Below are positions 1 through 7,634 of a stretch of 26,930 bases of DNA, piece by piece. The notes beneath the pieces were generated by a model. It was not told where the DNA came from. It did no database searches and saw nothing but the letters and a program-made list of their open reading frames with translations. The position numbers and the translations under genes were made by a program. The stretch covers positions 1-26,930 of the forward strand of contig JAFUJY010000157.1 in assembly GCA_017467985.1 (NCBI GenBank). Reading direction: 5' to 3'. Origin of the DNA: Bacillota bacterium. Its GTDB lineage: Bacteria; Bacillota; Clostridia; Lachnospirales; Bianqueaceae. Numbering within the stretch: position 1 is the stretch's first letter; every line of letters starts with the position of its first letter.

Positions 1-1559
1 ACAATACCCCACTCCATCAATAATGCCGCCGCTCCCGTTACGAAGGGCGCGGCAATACTGGTACCGCTGGCCTCCCCATACCCTCCGCCAGACACGGCTG
101 TGAGCACATCCACCCCCGGCGCTGCCAAGTCCGGACGGATAATCTGTCCCGTTCTGGAATACCCTTGTCCAGAAAAGGGTGCAATGGCTCCCGTCACATG
201 ATTGTATGCCGTTACTCCCAGCACCGAGCGAGCCGTCACCGGCATGGTAATTGTGGTTTGAACATCCGGAGTTAGGAAATATGTATCGCCCCGATTTCCG
301 TCAACTCCCGTCATCCAGATATTATACTCTCCGTCAAGGACAGAAGCGCCTTGCAGGTAGATACTCCACAACCCGGGACGAACCGTTCCTTCCGAAAACA
401 AGTTGATAAATATAGTGGATGCACCAGAGTAAGGGTTGGGCTCGCCAAAATAGATCAACACCTGTGTTCCGTCAATGATTGTCACGAAGGCACCACTCCC
501 ATCTCGGACAAAGCCGGTGTTCTGACCACTGGGAGAAGTCACATTAATATAGAAGCGATCTGCAAACTCCTTCCAAATCTGAAACAATATGCTGCTCCGC
601 CCTTCCCCTACGTTCACCTCAATCTTGTCCTGTTCCCCCTCCGTCAAAACACCGCTGGTGTGACGAGCAGCATTGCCTTCATTTCCTACCGCTATCACAA
701 GGGAATTAAGCCATCTGGTACTCCAATCATCAATATAACTTTCGAATAAGGACTGGCCATCATGACCACCCATGTTCGTCCCCATACTCACATTCACCGC
801 CACCGGCTTGCCCATTGCCTGGGCAGTTTCAATAATATACTTGAGGGCCCGCATGGCAGAAGTGGTTTTTGAGAAGCCATAACCAGGATTCTCCGTCAGT
901 TTAACTACGATTAACTCCGCCTGATCCGCCACACCTTTGATGCGTCCATCACCTCCCCGACCATTGCCCGCCGCAATGCCAGCCACCTGGGTACCGTGTC
1001 CCAAGGTATCCCTGCTGGGCACGACAGAATAGGGATCACTGGACCTTATTGCAGTTGTAATCTGCTCCTTTGTAAAAAACTGTTCTCCGTCAAGGGTTTG
1101 ATCCCAAAGTGCAGCGATCCTACTCTCTCCTTCCGGCGTGATGAACGCCGGATGCATATAGTCGATGCCGGAGTCCATGATGCCAACGAGTGTCCCCGCA
1201 CCGTGCAGATCATAGGTGGTTGGCAGCTGCACTGTAGGGATGCAGGACGCGCGTAAGGCTCCCACATCGCTAGCCAGCAGTGCCTTGGGCTTTTCCACAT
1301 ATTCGATTTGCGGCAAGTCAGCGATTTGAAATATTTGTTCCTCCGTCAATGTTAGAATAGCGTAGCGGCCTGTCAGTGCTTCGCCCCTGGCGCCCGGAAT
1401 TTGACGGAGTATATTTCCCAACTCGCCATTATATCGCACCACCACTTCAAAGCGGTCTTCTTCCGGCATGAACCCTATCTGCAGTTCATCCGTTTCTTCC
1501 AACTGCTGGCGGGTTAGGCCGAAAGCCGCCATTAATGCGCTATCAATATTATTGGGCAT
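1..1559 (-). CDS. Csp-like subtilisin-family (S8) serine protease, C-terminus beyond left edge
   Basis: The visible 519 residues contain a complete subtilase catalytic set: Asp129 in GIMDSGIDYMHP, His188 in DTLGHGTQVAGI, the oxyanion-region Asn293 in VAVGNEGNAA and Ser501 in SGTSIAAPFVTG. Residues 1-95 look like an inhibitor-type propeptide ending near YVEKPKALLASD, and about 300-440 is an insert between Asn and Ser of the size of the jelly-roll domain in clostridial Csp proteases. No signal peptide is visible, as is usual for Csp proteins, which cleave the spore cortex lytic enzyme pro-SleC during germination. A role in germination is therefore inferred from family resemblance only; related S8 peptidases in Clostridia have no assigned role. 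The ATG start at 1559 is supported by GAGGAG at 1566-1571, six bases upstream. No frameshift is seen. No cortex-lytic gene is visible nearby. Confidence 0.9.
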   Translation of the reverse strand, partial: MPNNIDSALMAAFGLTRQQLEETDELQIGFMPEEDRFEVVVRYNGELGNILRQIPGARGEALTGRYAILTLTEEQIFQIADLPQIEYVEKPKALLASDVGALRASCIPTVQLPTTYDLHGAGTLVGIMDSGIDYMHPAFITPEGESRIAALWDQTLDGEQFFTKEQITTAIRSSDPYSVVPSRDTLGHGTQVAGIAAGNGRGGDGRIKGVADQAELIVVKLTENPGYGFSKTTSAMRALKYIIETAQAMGKPVAVNVSMGTNMGGHDGQSLFESYIDDWSTRWLNSLVIAVGNEGNAARHTSGVLTEGEQDKIEVNVGEGRSSILFQIWKEFADRFYINVTSPSGQNTGFVRDGSGAFVTIIDGTQVLIYFGEPNPYSGASTIFINLFSEGTVRPGLWSIYLQGASVLDGEYNIWMTGVDGNRGDTYFLTPDVQTTITMPVTARSVLGVTAYNHVTGAIAPFSGQGYSRTGQIIRPDLAAPGVDVLTAVSGGGYGEASGTSIAAPFVTGAAALLMEWGI

Positions 1560-1627
1560 AAATTACTCCTCACAAGTTGTTTGGAATAATATATGCCTTT
1601 CAGCCTCATTTAAACCTTTTTCCATTC

Positions 1628-1656
1628 TTGACACTGACTCCAAATCGTGCTATTCT
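1628..1656 (+). promoter_or_regulatory. sigma-A-type promoter for the small membrane protein
   Basis: TTGACA (1628-1633), a 17-base spacer and TATTCT (1651-1656), with a TGc extended -10 directly upstream. It lies 31 bases before the start codon at 1688. The -35 is perfect and the -10 matches 4 of 6. Confidence 0.6.
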
Positions 1657-1687
1657 ATAATCAAATCTTACTGAGGAGGACATGATT

Positions 1688-1933
1688 ATGGCACAGTTAT
1701 TAAAGTATTTCCCCTTTACTGCCAGCGTAAATGCCAAAGACACCAAGTCCCTGATTGTTTCTCTGGTAATTTACATCGTGGCAGCTGCAGTCGTAGGTTT
1801 TGTACTGGGTCTGCTGAGTGCAATCCCGCTGATCGGCTTTATCTTTAAGGTTATTGGCTGGGTAGTTGACATCTACTGCACCTTTGGTATCGTACTCACC
1901 GTACTGCGTTATTTTGATATTGGACAAAATTAA
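1688..1933 (+). CDS. small hydrophobic membrane protein, 81 aa
   Basis: The product is not a family I can name. From the ATG at 1688 it reads MAQLLKYFPFTASVNAKDTK, then two hydrophobic segments (about residues 21-43 and 46-70, the first rich in Ala/Val/Gly), and a short C-terminal tail ending FDIGQN. It resembles the many small two-helix, DUF-type membrane proteins of Clostridia, but no catalytic or binding motif is visible. An ATG two codons earlier (1682) lies only 2 bases from the AGGAGG at 1674-1679, whereas 1688 has the normal 8-base spacing, so 1688 is preferred. It has its own promoter and terminator and so looks monocistronic. Confidence 0.75.
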   Translation: MAQLLKYFPFTASVNAKDTKSLIVSLVIYIVAAAVVGFVLGLLSAIPLIGFIFKVIGWVVDIYCTFGIVLTVLRYFDIGQN

Positions 1934-1948
1934 AAACAGAAAACCGAG

Positions 1949-1986
1949 GCTGTGAAAATTGAAAACTCATTTTTCACAGCTTTTTT
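1949..1986 (+). terminator. rho-independent terminator of the small membrane protein gene
   Basis: The ten-base arms GCTGTGAAAA (1949-1958) and TTTTCACAGC (1971-1980) enclose a 12-base loop and are followed by TTTTTT. The hairpin starts 16 bases after the stop codon. Confidence 0.85.
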
Positions 1987-1995
1987 ACTAGTGGA

Positions 1996-2113
1996 AATCT
2001 CGGAAAAGCAGCTAGTTTCTAGCTATAATCTCACAAAAGCAGCTAGTTTCTAGCTATAATCTCACAAAAGCAGCTAGTTTCTAGCTATAATCTCACAAAA
2101 GCAGCTAGTTTCT
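1996..2113. repeat. 31-bp tandem repeat, about 3.8 copies, with an internal palindrome
   Basis: Units start at 1996, 2027, 2058 and 2089 (the last partial). Units 2 and 3 are identical and unit 1 differs only at CGG versus CAC near its start. Each full unit carries AGCTAGTTTCTAGCT, a 6-bp stem with a 3-base loop. The array fills the gap between two terminators and has no coding frame. There are no spacers between units, so it is not a CRISPR array. Confidence 0.95.
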
Positions 2114-2123
2114 CCAAACTCAA

Positions 2124-2159
2124 AAAGGGGTTGTGAAAATTTCACAACCCCTTTCATAT
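2124..2159 (-). terminator. bidirectional terminator of the pectin operon
   Basis: The 15-bp arms at 2124-2138 and 2140-2154 pair almost perfectly around one central base. Read on the minus strand, the stem is followed by a T run (complement of the A run at 2122-2126). It sits just past the stop of the GH105 gene at 2180. Confidence 0.85.
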
Positions 2160-2179
2160 GACCTTTTGACCCTAGTATT

Positions 2180-3232
2180 TTAAATCACACCGCCCACTTC
2201 GGAGCTGCCATTCTCTAACACTTCAGCCAGGAAAGCCAGTGCCAAGCCCTGTCCCCAGCCCTGAATCCAAACCTTGGGAATGTTGCGGTAGCCCTCCCGA
2301 TCCTTCATAACAGCGGTTCCGCCGGATACGTTCAGCACGCGGCCATCCTCAGAAATATGCTCGCCCAGATGATCCAGAGTCCGCTGTACATACTTGGTAT
2401 GCAGAGGATTCTTGCGGATGGCCATAGCCGCCGCAATACCGCAGGAGGCGGAGATCTCTTCATAAGATCCCTCATCATCCAAAATCGTATGCCACATACC
2501 GTTCTCCGTCTGTACCAGCTTTAGCGCAGACAGCTGCTCGCTAACGGAGCTTGCCATGTGCATACACTTGGGATACAAATACCACTCAGGTAATCCCTTG
2601 CATCCCTGGGACATGGTATAGGCTGCCCAGGCGTTGGCACGTGCCCAATAAAAACCAGACATATGATCCTTATGTACATTATTGTAACCATGATACCACA
2701 AGCTAGTCTCTTTATTCTGCAGATATTCGATGTGCCAGTAATACTGATTCAAAGCATCGTTGATCAAATCCTCATCCTTTTCAATAACACCCACACGCAG
2801 CATCAGATAAGCGGCCATAAACAAAGTATCTGCCCAGCACTGCTCCGGGAAATCATTTTTAGAGGATACGGTGTGCTGCAGCACGCTGTCTGCAAAACGC
2901 AGAGCGTCTTGACGCAGATAAGCAATCTTACTCTTCACCAGATCCCAGTAACGCTCATCACCGGTCTCCTGATACAAAGTGATTAAGCAATGACCCATGG
3001 CACAGGCATTCACATTCCACTTCTCCGGCAGACCCACTTCGATAAACTCGTCCACCCGATCCTTGATCAGATCCAGATATTCCTTTTTACCGGTGGCCTT
3101 ATAAGCCCGGCTAATTCCATAATAGGCCACGCCACAGGGCCAGTCCCAGGTCATGTCCATGCGCATGGTGCGCTTTACAATCTTGTCAATCCAATTTTCC
3201 AACTGAGCCTTGTCATAAGTTAACTTCATCAT
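2180..3232 (-). CDS. glycoside hydrolase family 105/88, unsaturated rhamnogalacturonyl/galacturonyl hydrolase
   Basis: GH105 (YteR/YesR-type) enzymes remove the unsaturated uronic acid left at the non-reducing end of pectin oligosaccharides by lyases. The 350 aa length is close to the family's usual size. Visible family signatures are WDWPCGVAYYGI (29-40), CWADTLFMAAYLMLR (132-146) with the probable catalytic Asp135, SGFYWARANAWAAY around 190-205, and SASCGIAAAMA. The repeated helical-hairpin pattern fits an (alpha/alpha)6 barrel. No signal peptide is present, so the substrate must be imported first. The start overlaps the stop of the upstream GH28 gene as ATGA, implying translational coupling. 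Two adjacent ATGs (3232, 3229) are possible, with GAGG a few bases upstream. Whether it prefers rhamnogalacturonan or polygalacturonan fragments cannot be read from the sequence. Confidence 0.93.
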   Translation of the reverse strand: MMKLTYDKAQLENWIDKIVKRTMRMDMTWDWPCGVAYYGISRAYKATGKKEYLDLIKDRVDEFIEVGLPEKWNVNACAMGHCLITLYQETGDERYWDLVKSKIAYLRQDALRFADSVLQHTVSSKNDFPEQCWADTLFMAAYLMLRVGVIEKDEDLINDALNQYYWHIEYLQNKETSLWYHGYNNVHKDHMSGFYWARANAWAAYTMSQGCKGLPEWYLYPKCMHMASSVSEQLSALKLVQTENGMWHTILDDEGSYEEISASCGIAAAMAIRKNPLHTKYVQRTLDHLGEHISEDGRVLNVSGGTAVMKDREGYRNIPKVWIQGWGQGLALAFLAEVLENGSSEVGGVI

Positions 3233-4719
3233 AATTCCTCGTTCTCCACATTATGCATCCGGAAAGTTTCGCCTTCCCTTGCAGTTACACTCACATTTTC
3301 CATCTTCAGGCCTCGAATGTTATAAGCCTTCAACCCCCACTTGCCCGCAGCCTGCACATTTTCAAAGCAGATATTTTTCAGCGGCATCTCCGGCAGACCT
3401 ACCAGATAAATGGCAGAGCTTACGATAGTATCCGCGGTAATATTCTTAAAATAAATATTGCGGATTGTTGGCGTGCCTTCCCACACGTCTTTCTCCGTCA
3501 TTTCATCAACATCATCACATCCGTAGTACTGATCTACATAAATGCCACCCTTGAACCACTTGGTATCCAGGTGTTCGGTATTGTTATTAACAAAGGTAAT
3601 ATCCTCATACACCACATTCTCGATCACGCTGCCGCGACCACGACGATTCTTTACACTGGCCAGACTAAATGTGTCAATAAACTCACAATCCTGCACCAGT
3701 ACATTGCGCACACCACCGGACATCTCACTGCCCATAGCCACACCAAAACCACTCAAGAAACGACAGTTGGTAATACGAATATTTTCTGACGGAACACCAA
3801 TTCTCCGACCTTCTTCATCGCGGCCGGACTTGACGGCGATACAGTCATCCTGACTGGCAACCACACTGTGAATAATATACACATTCTGACAGGAATCCGG
3901 GTCAATACCATCACCATTATAAATACCCTCATAGCGGGTGCCATCCTCATCGGTCTTTGTGCGGACATGGATCTGATTCATGGTAACTCCGTCACAATAG
4001 ATGGAATGTACGCACCATGCGGGAGACTGCTTCACAGTAATTCCATACAGGTACAAATTATCCGTCTCAAAAATACAGATGGCCCGTCCACGAGAACCCA
4101 GATTCTCCGCCAGCTCTTCTTTCATCAACTTACTGCCGTTAGCATCAATTTTGCCCTTTCCTACGATAGCAATATTCTTCATACGACTGCCGTCATAATT
4201 GCTTCCGTTAATCAAACTGGCATAACACTTCTCCGACCGTCCTTCAAAAAAATAATCCTTCACCGGATAATCTTTGGTGTGGGGACTTCCTAATAAAACT
4301 GCTCCTTCGTCCAGCATAAGTGTCATATCACTCTTCAGGAAAATGGCTCCGCTCAGGAAAGTTCCCGCGGGAATCTTCACAATACCATTCTCCGGACAAG
4401 CATCAATGGCTAGCTGAATCGCTTCTGTATTCAGCGTCTTGCCATCATCCACTGCACCAAACTCCGTCACATCCAGCACTTTGGTCAACTTCCGCGTTTT
4501 TGCCTTAATGGACTCTGCCGCCATTTCCGACTGCACCTCGATCACATACTCAGTATCCGGCTGCAGACCGGTAATGGTATAGTCCGTACACTGGCAACTC
4601 CCAATCTTTTCTCCGTCAAGAAAAATCGTATATGTTTTATCCTGTCCCTGCTTGTCCCATACAACGGCAATGCTATCCGCAGTCTGCGCCGCCGGGGGAG
4701 TTAATAAATGAAGCTTCAC
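3229..4719 (-). CDS. glycoside hydrolase family 28, exo-polygalacturonase-like, with N-terminal FN3-like domain
   Basis: Numbering is from the GTG at 4719. Residues about 5-75 form a fibronectin-III-like domain (DYTITGLQPDTEYVIEVQ), followed by a right-handed beta-helix typical of GH28. The catalytic motifs are NGDGIDPDSC (268-277), QDDCIAVKSG (290-299), GFGVAMGSEMSGG (324-336) and SVKNRRGRGS (355-364). Where many GH28 enzymes have GHG this protein has GFG. With no signal peptide it probably trims imported galacturonides in the cytoplasm. An upstream TTG (4728) can be read in frame but directly abuts the AGGAGG at 4729-4734; the GTG at 4719 has 9-base spacing and is the supported start. It is the first gene of a two-gene operon with the GH105 gene. 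Confidence 0.92.
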   Translation of the reverse strand: MKLHLLTPPAAQTADSIAVVWDKQGQDKTYTIFLDGEKIGSCQCTDYTITGLQPDTEYVIEVQSEMAAESIKAKTRKLTKVLDVTEFGAVDDGKTLNTEAIQLAIDACPENGIVKIPAGTFLSGAIFLKSDMTLMLDEGAVLLGSPHTKDYPVKDYFFEGRSEKCYASLINGSNYDGSRMKNIAIVGKGKIDANGSKLMKEELAENLGSRGRAICIFETDNLYLYGITVKQSPAWCVHSIYCDGVTMNQIHVRTKTDEDGTRYEGIYNGDGIDPDSCQNVYIIHSVVASQDDCIAVKSGRDEEGRRIGVPSENIRITNCRFLSGFGVAMGSEMSGGVRNVLVQDCEFIDTFSLASVKNRRGRGSVIENVVYEDITFVNNNTEHLDTKWFKGGIYVDQYYGCDDVDEMTEKDVWEGTPTIRNIYFKNITADTIVSSAIYLVGLPEMPLKNICFENVQAAGKWGLKAYNIRGLKMENVSVTAREGETFRMHNVENEEL

Positions 4720-4752
4720 TACATACAACCTCCTGTATCTAATCTTATTTTT

Positions 4753-4781
4753 ATTATAACACGATTCAAAATGATTTGCAA
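4753..4781 (-). promoter_or_regulatory. promoter of the pectin operon
   Basis: On the minus strand TTGCAA (4776-4781), a 17-base spacer and TATAAT (4753-4758) lie 34 bases upstream of the GTG start. The -10 is perfect. TTGCAA is palindromic and also sits 17 bases from a -10-like box on the other strand. Confidence 0.75.
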
Positions 4782-4804
4782 TATTGCTTTGACTGTGGTA
4801 TGAT
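4776..4804 (+). promoter_or_regulatory. promoter of the transaminase gene, sharing its -35 with the divergent promoter
   Basis: TTGCAA (4776-4781), a 17-base spacer and TATGAT (4799-4804) point towards the gene at 4843. An alternative is TTGACT (4789-4794) with the weak TAATAA (4811-4816). If the first reading is right, the same six bases serve both strands and the two polymerases would exclude each other. Confidence 0.55.
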
Positions 4805-4842
4805 GATACATAATAAATACAAAGGAAAGGATACTTTTACCA

Positions 4843-5694
4843 ATGCAAAGTCTTGGATATTATAATGGCAAAATCGGCCCTCTGGATGAGATGTCCGTCC
4901 CTATGAATGATCGCGCTGTCTATTTTGGTGACGGAGTTTACGAAGCTATGCTGGTACAAAACCGCGTCATTTTCTCTTTAGAAGAGCATATGGATCGTTT
5001 CTGGCGCAGCTTCACTGCCCTGCAGATTCCCTTCACCATGACTCGGACCGAATTAAAGACCGAACTCTACAAAATGGTGGATGCCATGGATACGGATGAA
5101 CCTTTGATGCTTTACTGGCAAACCAGCCGTGGCACTGCTCCCCGGGGACATATCTTCCCCACTGCCGCCAAGGCCAATTTGATGATTACCATTAAGCCCT
5201 TTAAGATGAAGGATATGAAGACCTTCCGCCATCGTCTGCTCACCCTGGAGGATACCCGTTTCCTCCACTGCGACATCAAAACCCTGAACCTGATTCCCAG
5301 TGTTATGGCCGCTCAAAAGGCGGAAGAAGCGGGCTGTACCGAGGCCGTTATGCACCGCGGCGATCGGGTTACCGAGTGCGCCCACAGCAATGTGCTGATA
5401 ATTAAGGATGGCGTGCTGAAGACCCCGCCCCTGGATAATCTGATTCTCCCCGGCATCACCCGCATGCATATCCTGCAGCTGGCCGCTCAATTGGGTATCC
5501 CCACAGAGGAAAAAATCATCTCTCTCCCCGAACTTTTGGATGCAGATGAGATTCTGGTGGCCAGCTCCACCGCCCTGTGTCTGCGAGCTGAGTCCATCAA
5601 TGGACAATCCCTTCCCCAAAGCGCCGGCCATTTGGTGGAGGCTTTACAAAATGCCTACGCCGAGAAATTCCATAACGAAACTCAAAACCGATAA
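4843..5694 (+). CDS. dat: D-amino-acid transaminase (class IV PLP aminotransferase)
   Basis: The enzyme interconverts D-alanine plus 2-oxoglutarate with pyruvate plus D-glutamate and so can supply D-Glu for peptidoglycan. The 283 aa length matches the bacillary enzyme. Lys146 in DIKTLNLIPSVMA is the expected PLP-binding lysine and Glu178 in TECAHSN is the usual cofactor partner. QTSRGTAPRGHIFP (93-106) contains the Arg101/His103 pair that binds the substrate carboxylate in D-specific members and separates them from branched-chain aminotransferases. PGITR (around 208-212) is also present. The start is ATG 4843 with GGAAAGG upstream. It is first in a same-strand run with an aldo/keto reductase 27 bases downstream. 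Confidence 0.85.
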   Translation: MQSLGYYNGKIGPLDEMSVPMNDRAVYFGDGVYEAMLVQNRVIFSLEEHMDRFWRSFTALQIPFTMTRTELKTELYKMVDAMDTDEPLMLYWQTSRGTAPRGHIFPTAAKANLMITIKPFKMKDMKTFRHRLLTLEDTRFLHCDIKTLNLIPSVMAAQKAEEAGCTEAVMHRGDRVTECAHSNVLIIKDGVLKTPPLDNLILPGITRMHILQLAAQLGIPTEEKIISLPELLDADEILVASSTALCLRAESINGQSLPQSAGHLVEALQNAYAEKFHNETQNR

Positions 5695-5721
5695 CTTCCC
5701 CACAAACAAAAGGAGTAATTC

Positions 5722-6687
5722 ATGCAGTACAAGCAGATACCCGGCCTTCAAAAGCCCCTCTCCACATTGGTATTTGGTACCAATCATAAGCTCTCCGGCG
5801 ACGATCCCGGCCTTGCCATTGAAGTTCTGGACATGGCTTATGAAGCAGGTTTTCGCACAATTGATACCGCCAACTCCTACGGTAATTCTGAAGCATATAT
5901 CGGTAAATGGCTGGTGCAGCGCGGTCATCGGGAGGATATGGTCATCCTGGACAAGGGCTGCAATCCCTGTCAAACCTATAACAATAACCCCGATGTTTTC
6001 TCCGCCGATACCATTCGGGAGCAAATCAAGCTTTCCCAGGAGCGGCTTCAGACGGAATATCTGGATTTATACATTCTGCATCGGGACGACATCTCCAAGC
6101 CCGTGGATGAAATCGTAGAGGTTCTGAACGAATTCCAGGCCAAGGGAATCATCGGACAATTTGGCGGTTCCAACTGGCGTCTGGACCGAATTCTTGCCGC
6201 AAACGCCTATGCTGCCGCCCACGGTTTGAATGGTTTTACTGTTACAAATCCCAATTACTGCTTAGCAGAATTCACCCGAGACCCTTGGGGCGCCAGCATT
6301 ACCCTCTCCGGAGATGCAAGTGCAGACTATCGCCAGTGGCTGACAGACAACCAAATGCCCACTTTTGCCTATTCCAGCCTGGGCCGCGGTTACCTTTCCG
6401 GAAAATTCCGTACGGACGGCAATAAACCCATCGAAGAATGTCTTCCCTGGGCGCCCATTCAAGAATATCATTGCGACAAAAACCTGGCTCGTCTCCATCG
6501 CGCAGAGATCATGGCGGATCAAAAGCAAACTTCTGTCGCCACCATTTGCCTTGCCTGGCTGCTGGCACAGCCTCAAAACATTTTCCCCTTGGTGAACGCC
6601 TCCAGCGAGCGCAGCATTTTCTCCTGCGCCCAGGCCCTGGACCTTCATTTAACACAAGAAGAAGCAAACTGGCTGTTGAACGGCTGA
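5722..6687 (+). CDS. aldo/keto reductase
   Basis: An NAD(P)H-dependent oxidoreductase of the AKR superfamily with a TIM-barrel fold. The complete catalytic tetrad is visible: Asp48 (TIDTANSYG), Tyr53, Lys78 (VILDKG) and His120 (LYILHRDD). The C-terminal cofactor region includes SSLGRGYLSGKF and the helix TSVATICLAWLL. The 321 aa length is typical. The protein resembles the subgroup acting on sugars or small carbonyls, but the substrate cannot be deduced. The start is ATG 5722 after AAAGGAG. It lies between the D-amino-acid transaminase and a methyltransferase on the same strand with short gaps, so cotranscription is likely. No functional link to either is evident. Confidence 0.9.
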   Translation: MQYKQIPGLQKPLSTLVFGTNHKLSGDDPGLAIEVLDMAYEAGFRTIDTANSYGNSEAYIGKWLVQRGHREDMVILDKGCNPCQTYNNNPDVFSADTIREQIKLSQERLQTEYLDLYILHRDDISKPVDEIVEVLNEFQAKGIIGQFGGSNWRLDRILAANAYAAAHGLNGFTVTNPNYCLAEFTRDPWGASITLSGDASADYRQWLTDNQMPTFAYSSLGRGYLSGKFRTDGNKPIEECLPWAPIQEYHCDKNLARLHRAEIMADQKQTSVATICLAWLLAQPQNIFPLVNASSERSIFSCAQALDLHLTQEEANWLLNG

Positions 6688-6719
6688 TTTTGTATATATA
6701 TAGAAAGGCGGTGATTACC

Positions 6720-7592
6720 ATGAATATCACTTGGTCAAAATATGTACAGGGTATAAACACCCTCTATTACTCCCGAAAACTACGCTTTGACGACATGTTT
6801 GCCCCGCAATATGAACCCCTCTTTGCCCTGGATAAAGATAAACCGCTAAAGATCCTGGAAATCGGCTGTGGCCCCGGCGCTCTGGCTGGCGCCCTTCACC
6901 GCTGGTATCCCCAGGCCCAAATCACAGCCATCGACCGAGACAGCGAATTTATCCGCTTCGCAAAGAAAAACGAATCCGGCATTACGTTCCTTGAAGGGGA
7001 CGCCACAGCCCTGCCCTTTGACGACAATACTTTTGACGTCACCATCTCCAATACCGTCAGTGAACATATCGAGCCCAGTGCTTTTTACAGTGAGCAACGC
7101 CGGGTATTAAAACCCAGCGGCATCTGTCTGGTACTTTCCTCCCGCCGCGGTCTGCACAGCAGCGCCCCATGCCTGTCCCCTACAGAGTACGAGAAGCAAT
7201 TTTGGAAAACACTGGAGCCCTTTGATGATTCCATGACCAAATACGCCGTTTGTCAGTATCCTATGAGCGAGGCCGAACTGCCTGCCGCCATGGAAAAATA
7301 CGGATTTGACCACGTCCTAACCGGTTTTGTTGTGGCCGATCTGACACCGGATCACCCCAAGTTTTCCAGCGAACTGGCCCACGATATCATCAATGCAGGC
7401 CGCTGCACTGCACTGGACGCCGTTGATTCGGCATTATATTCCATGCCGGAGCATGTCACCCAACAAGCTGCCAACGAAATGAAGGGGCTAATCAACGCCA
7501 GATACGACCAGCGTATCGCCCAGTACGATCACGGCGACAAACAATGGGATACTTCTGTTTCCATCATTATGGTGGTGCGAGGTCAAAAATAA
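6720..7592 (+). CDS. class I SAM-dependent methyltransferase
   Basis: A 290 aa Rossmann-fold methyltransferase. The SAM-binding glycine loop is ILEIGCGPGALAGAL (45-59), the acidic residue after strand 2 is in AIDRD (70-74), GDATALPFDDNTFDV (93-107) is motif II and RRVLKPSGICLVLSS is the motif before strand 5. It belongs to the UbiE/Methyltransf_11 type; the substrate is unknown. An open frame extends upstream to 6438 but overlaps the reductase gene, and the AAAGGCGGTGA at 6704-6714 supports the ATG at 6720. It is the last gene of the plus-strand group and ends at a strong hairpin. It is separated from the reductase by 32 bases. Confidence 0.88.
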   Translation: MNITWSKYVQGINTLYYSRKLRFDDMFAPQYEPLFALDKDKPLKILEIGCGPGALAGALHRWYPQAQITAIDRDSEFIRFAKKNESGITFLEGDATALPFDDNTFDVTISNTVSEHIEPSAFYSEQRRVLKPSGICLVLSSRRGLHSSAPCLSPTEYEKQFWKTLEPFDDSMTKYAVCQYPMSEAELPAAMEKYGFDHVLTGFVVADLTPDHPKFSSELAHDIINAGRCTALDAVDSALYSMPEHVTQQAANEMKGLINARYDQRIAQYDHGDKQWDTSVSIIMVVRGQK

Positions 7593-7598
7593 TCACAC

Positions 7599-7634
7599 AA
7601 AAACCGCTGCAGCCTGAAGACTACAGCGGTTTTT
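7599..7634. terminator. bidirectional terminator between convergent genes
   Basis: The arms AAAACCGCTG (7600-7609) and CAGCGGTTTT (7624-7633) enclose a 14-base loop and have T runs on both strands. The hairpin serves the methyltransferase gene and overlaps the last codons and stop (7621-7623) of the convergent EamA gene. Confidence 0.9.

Noticed and set aside
351..1300. Open frames on both strands within 351-1300
   Set aside because: They lie inside the uninterrupted S8 protease frame, which shows complete catalytic motifs.
1560..1620. Possible promoter (TTTAAA-N17-TATTAT or a SigG-like CATATA box) for the S8 protease
   Set aside because: The -35 element is weak and no convincing SigG -35 is found at the right distance, so no promoter is called.
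4720..4728. TTG start for the GH28 gene
   Set aside because: The Shine-Dalgarno AGGAGG ends directly at the TTG, leaving no spacing; GTG 4719 fits.
6438..6719. 94-codon upstream extension of the methyltransferase frame
   Set aside because: It overlaps the aldo/keto reductase in another frame, has no family similarity, and a good ribosome site directs the start to 6720.
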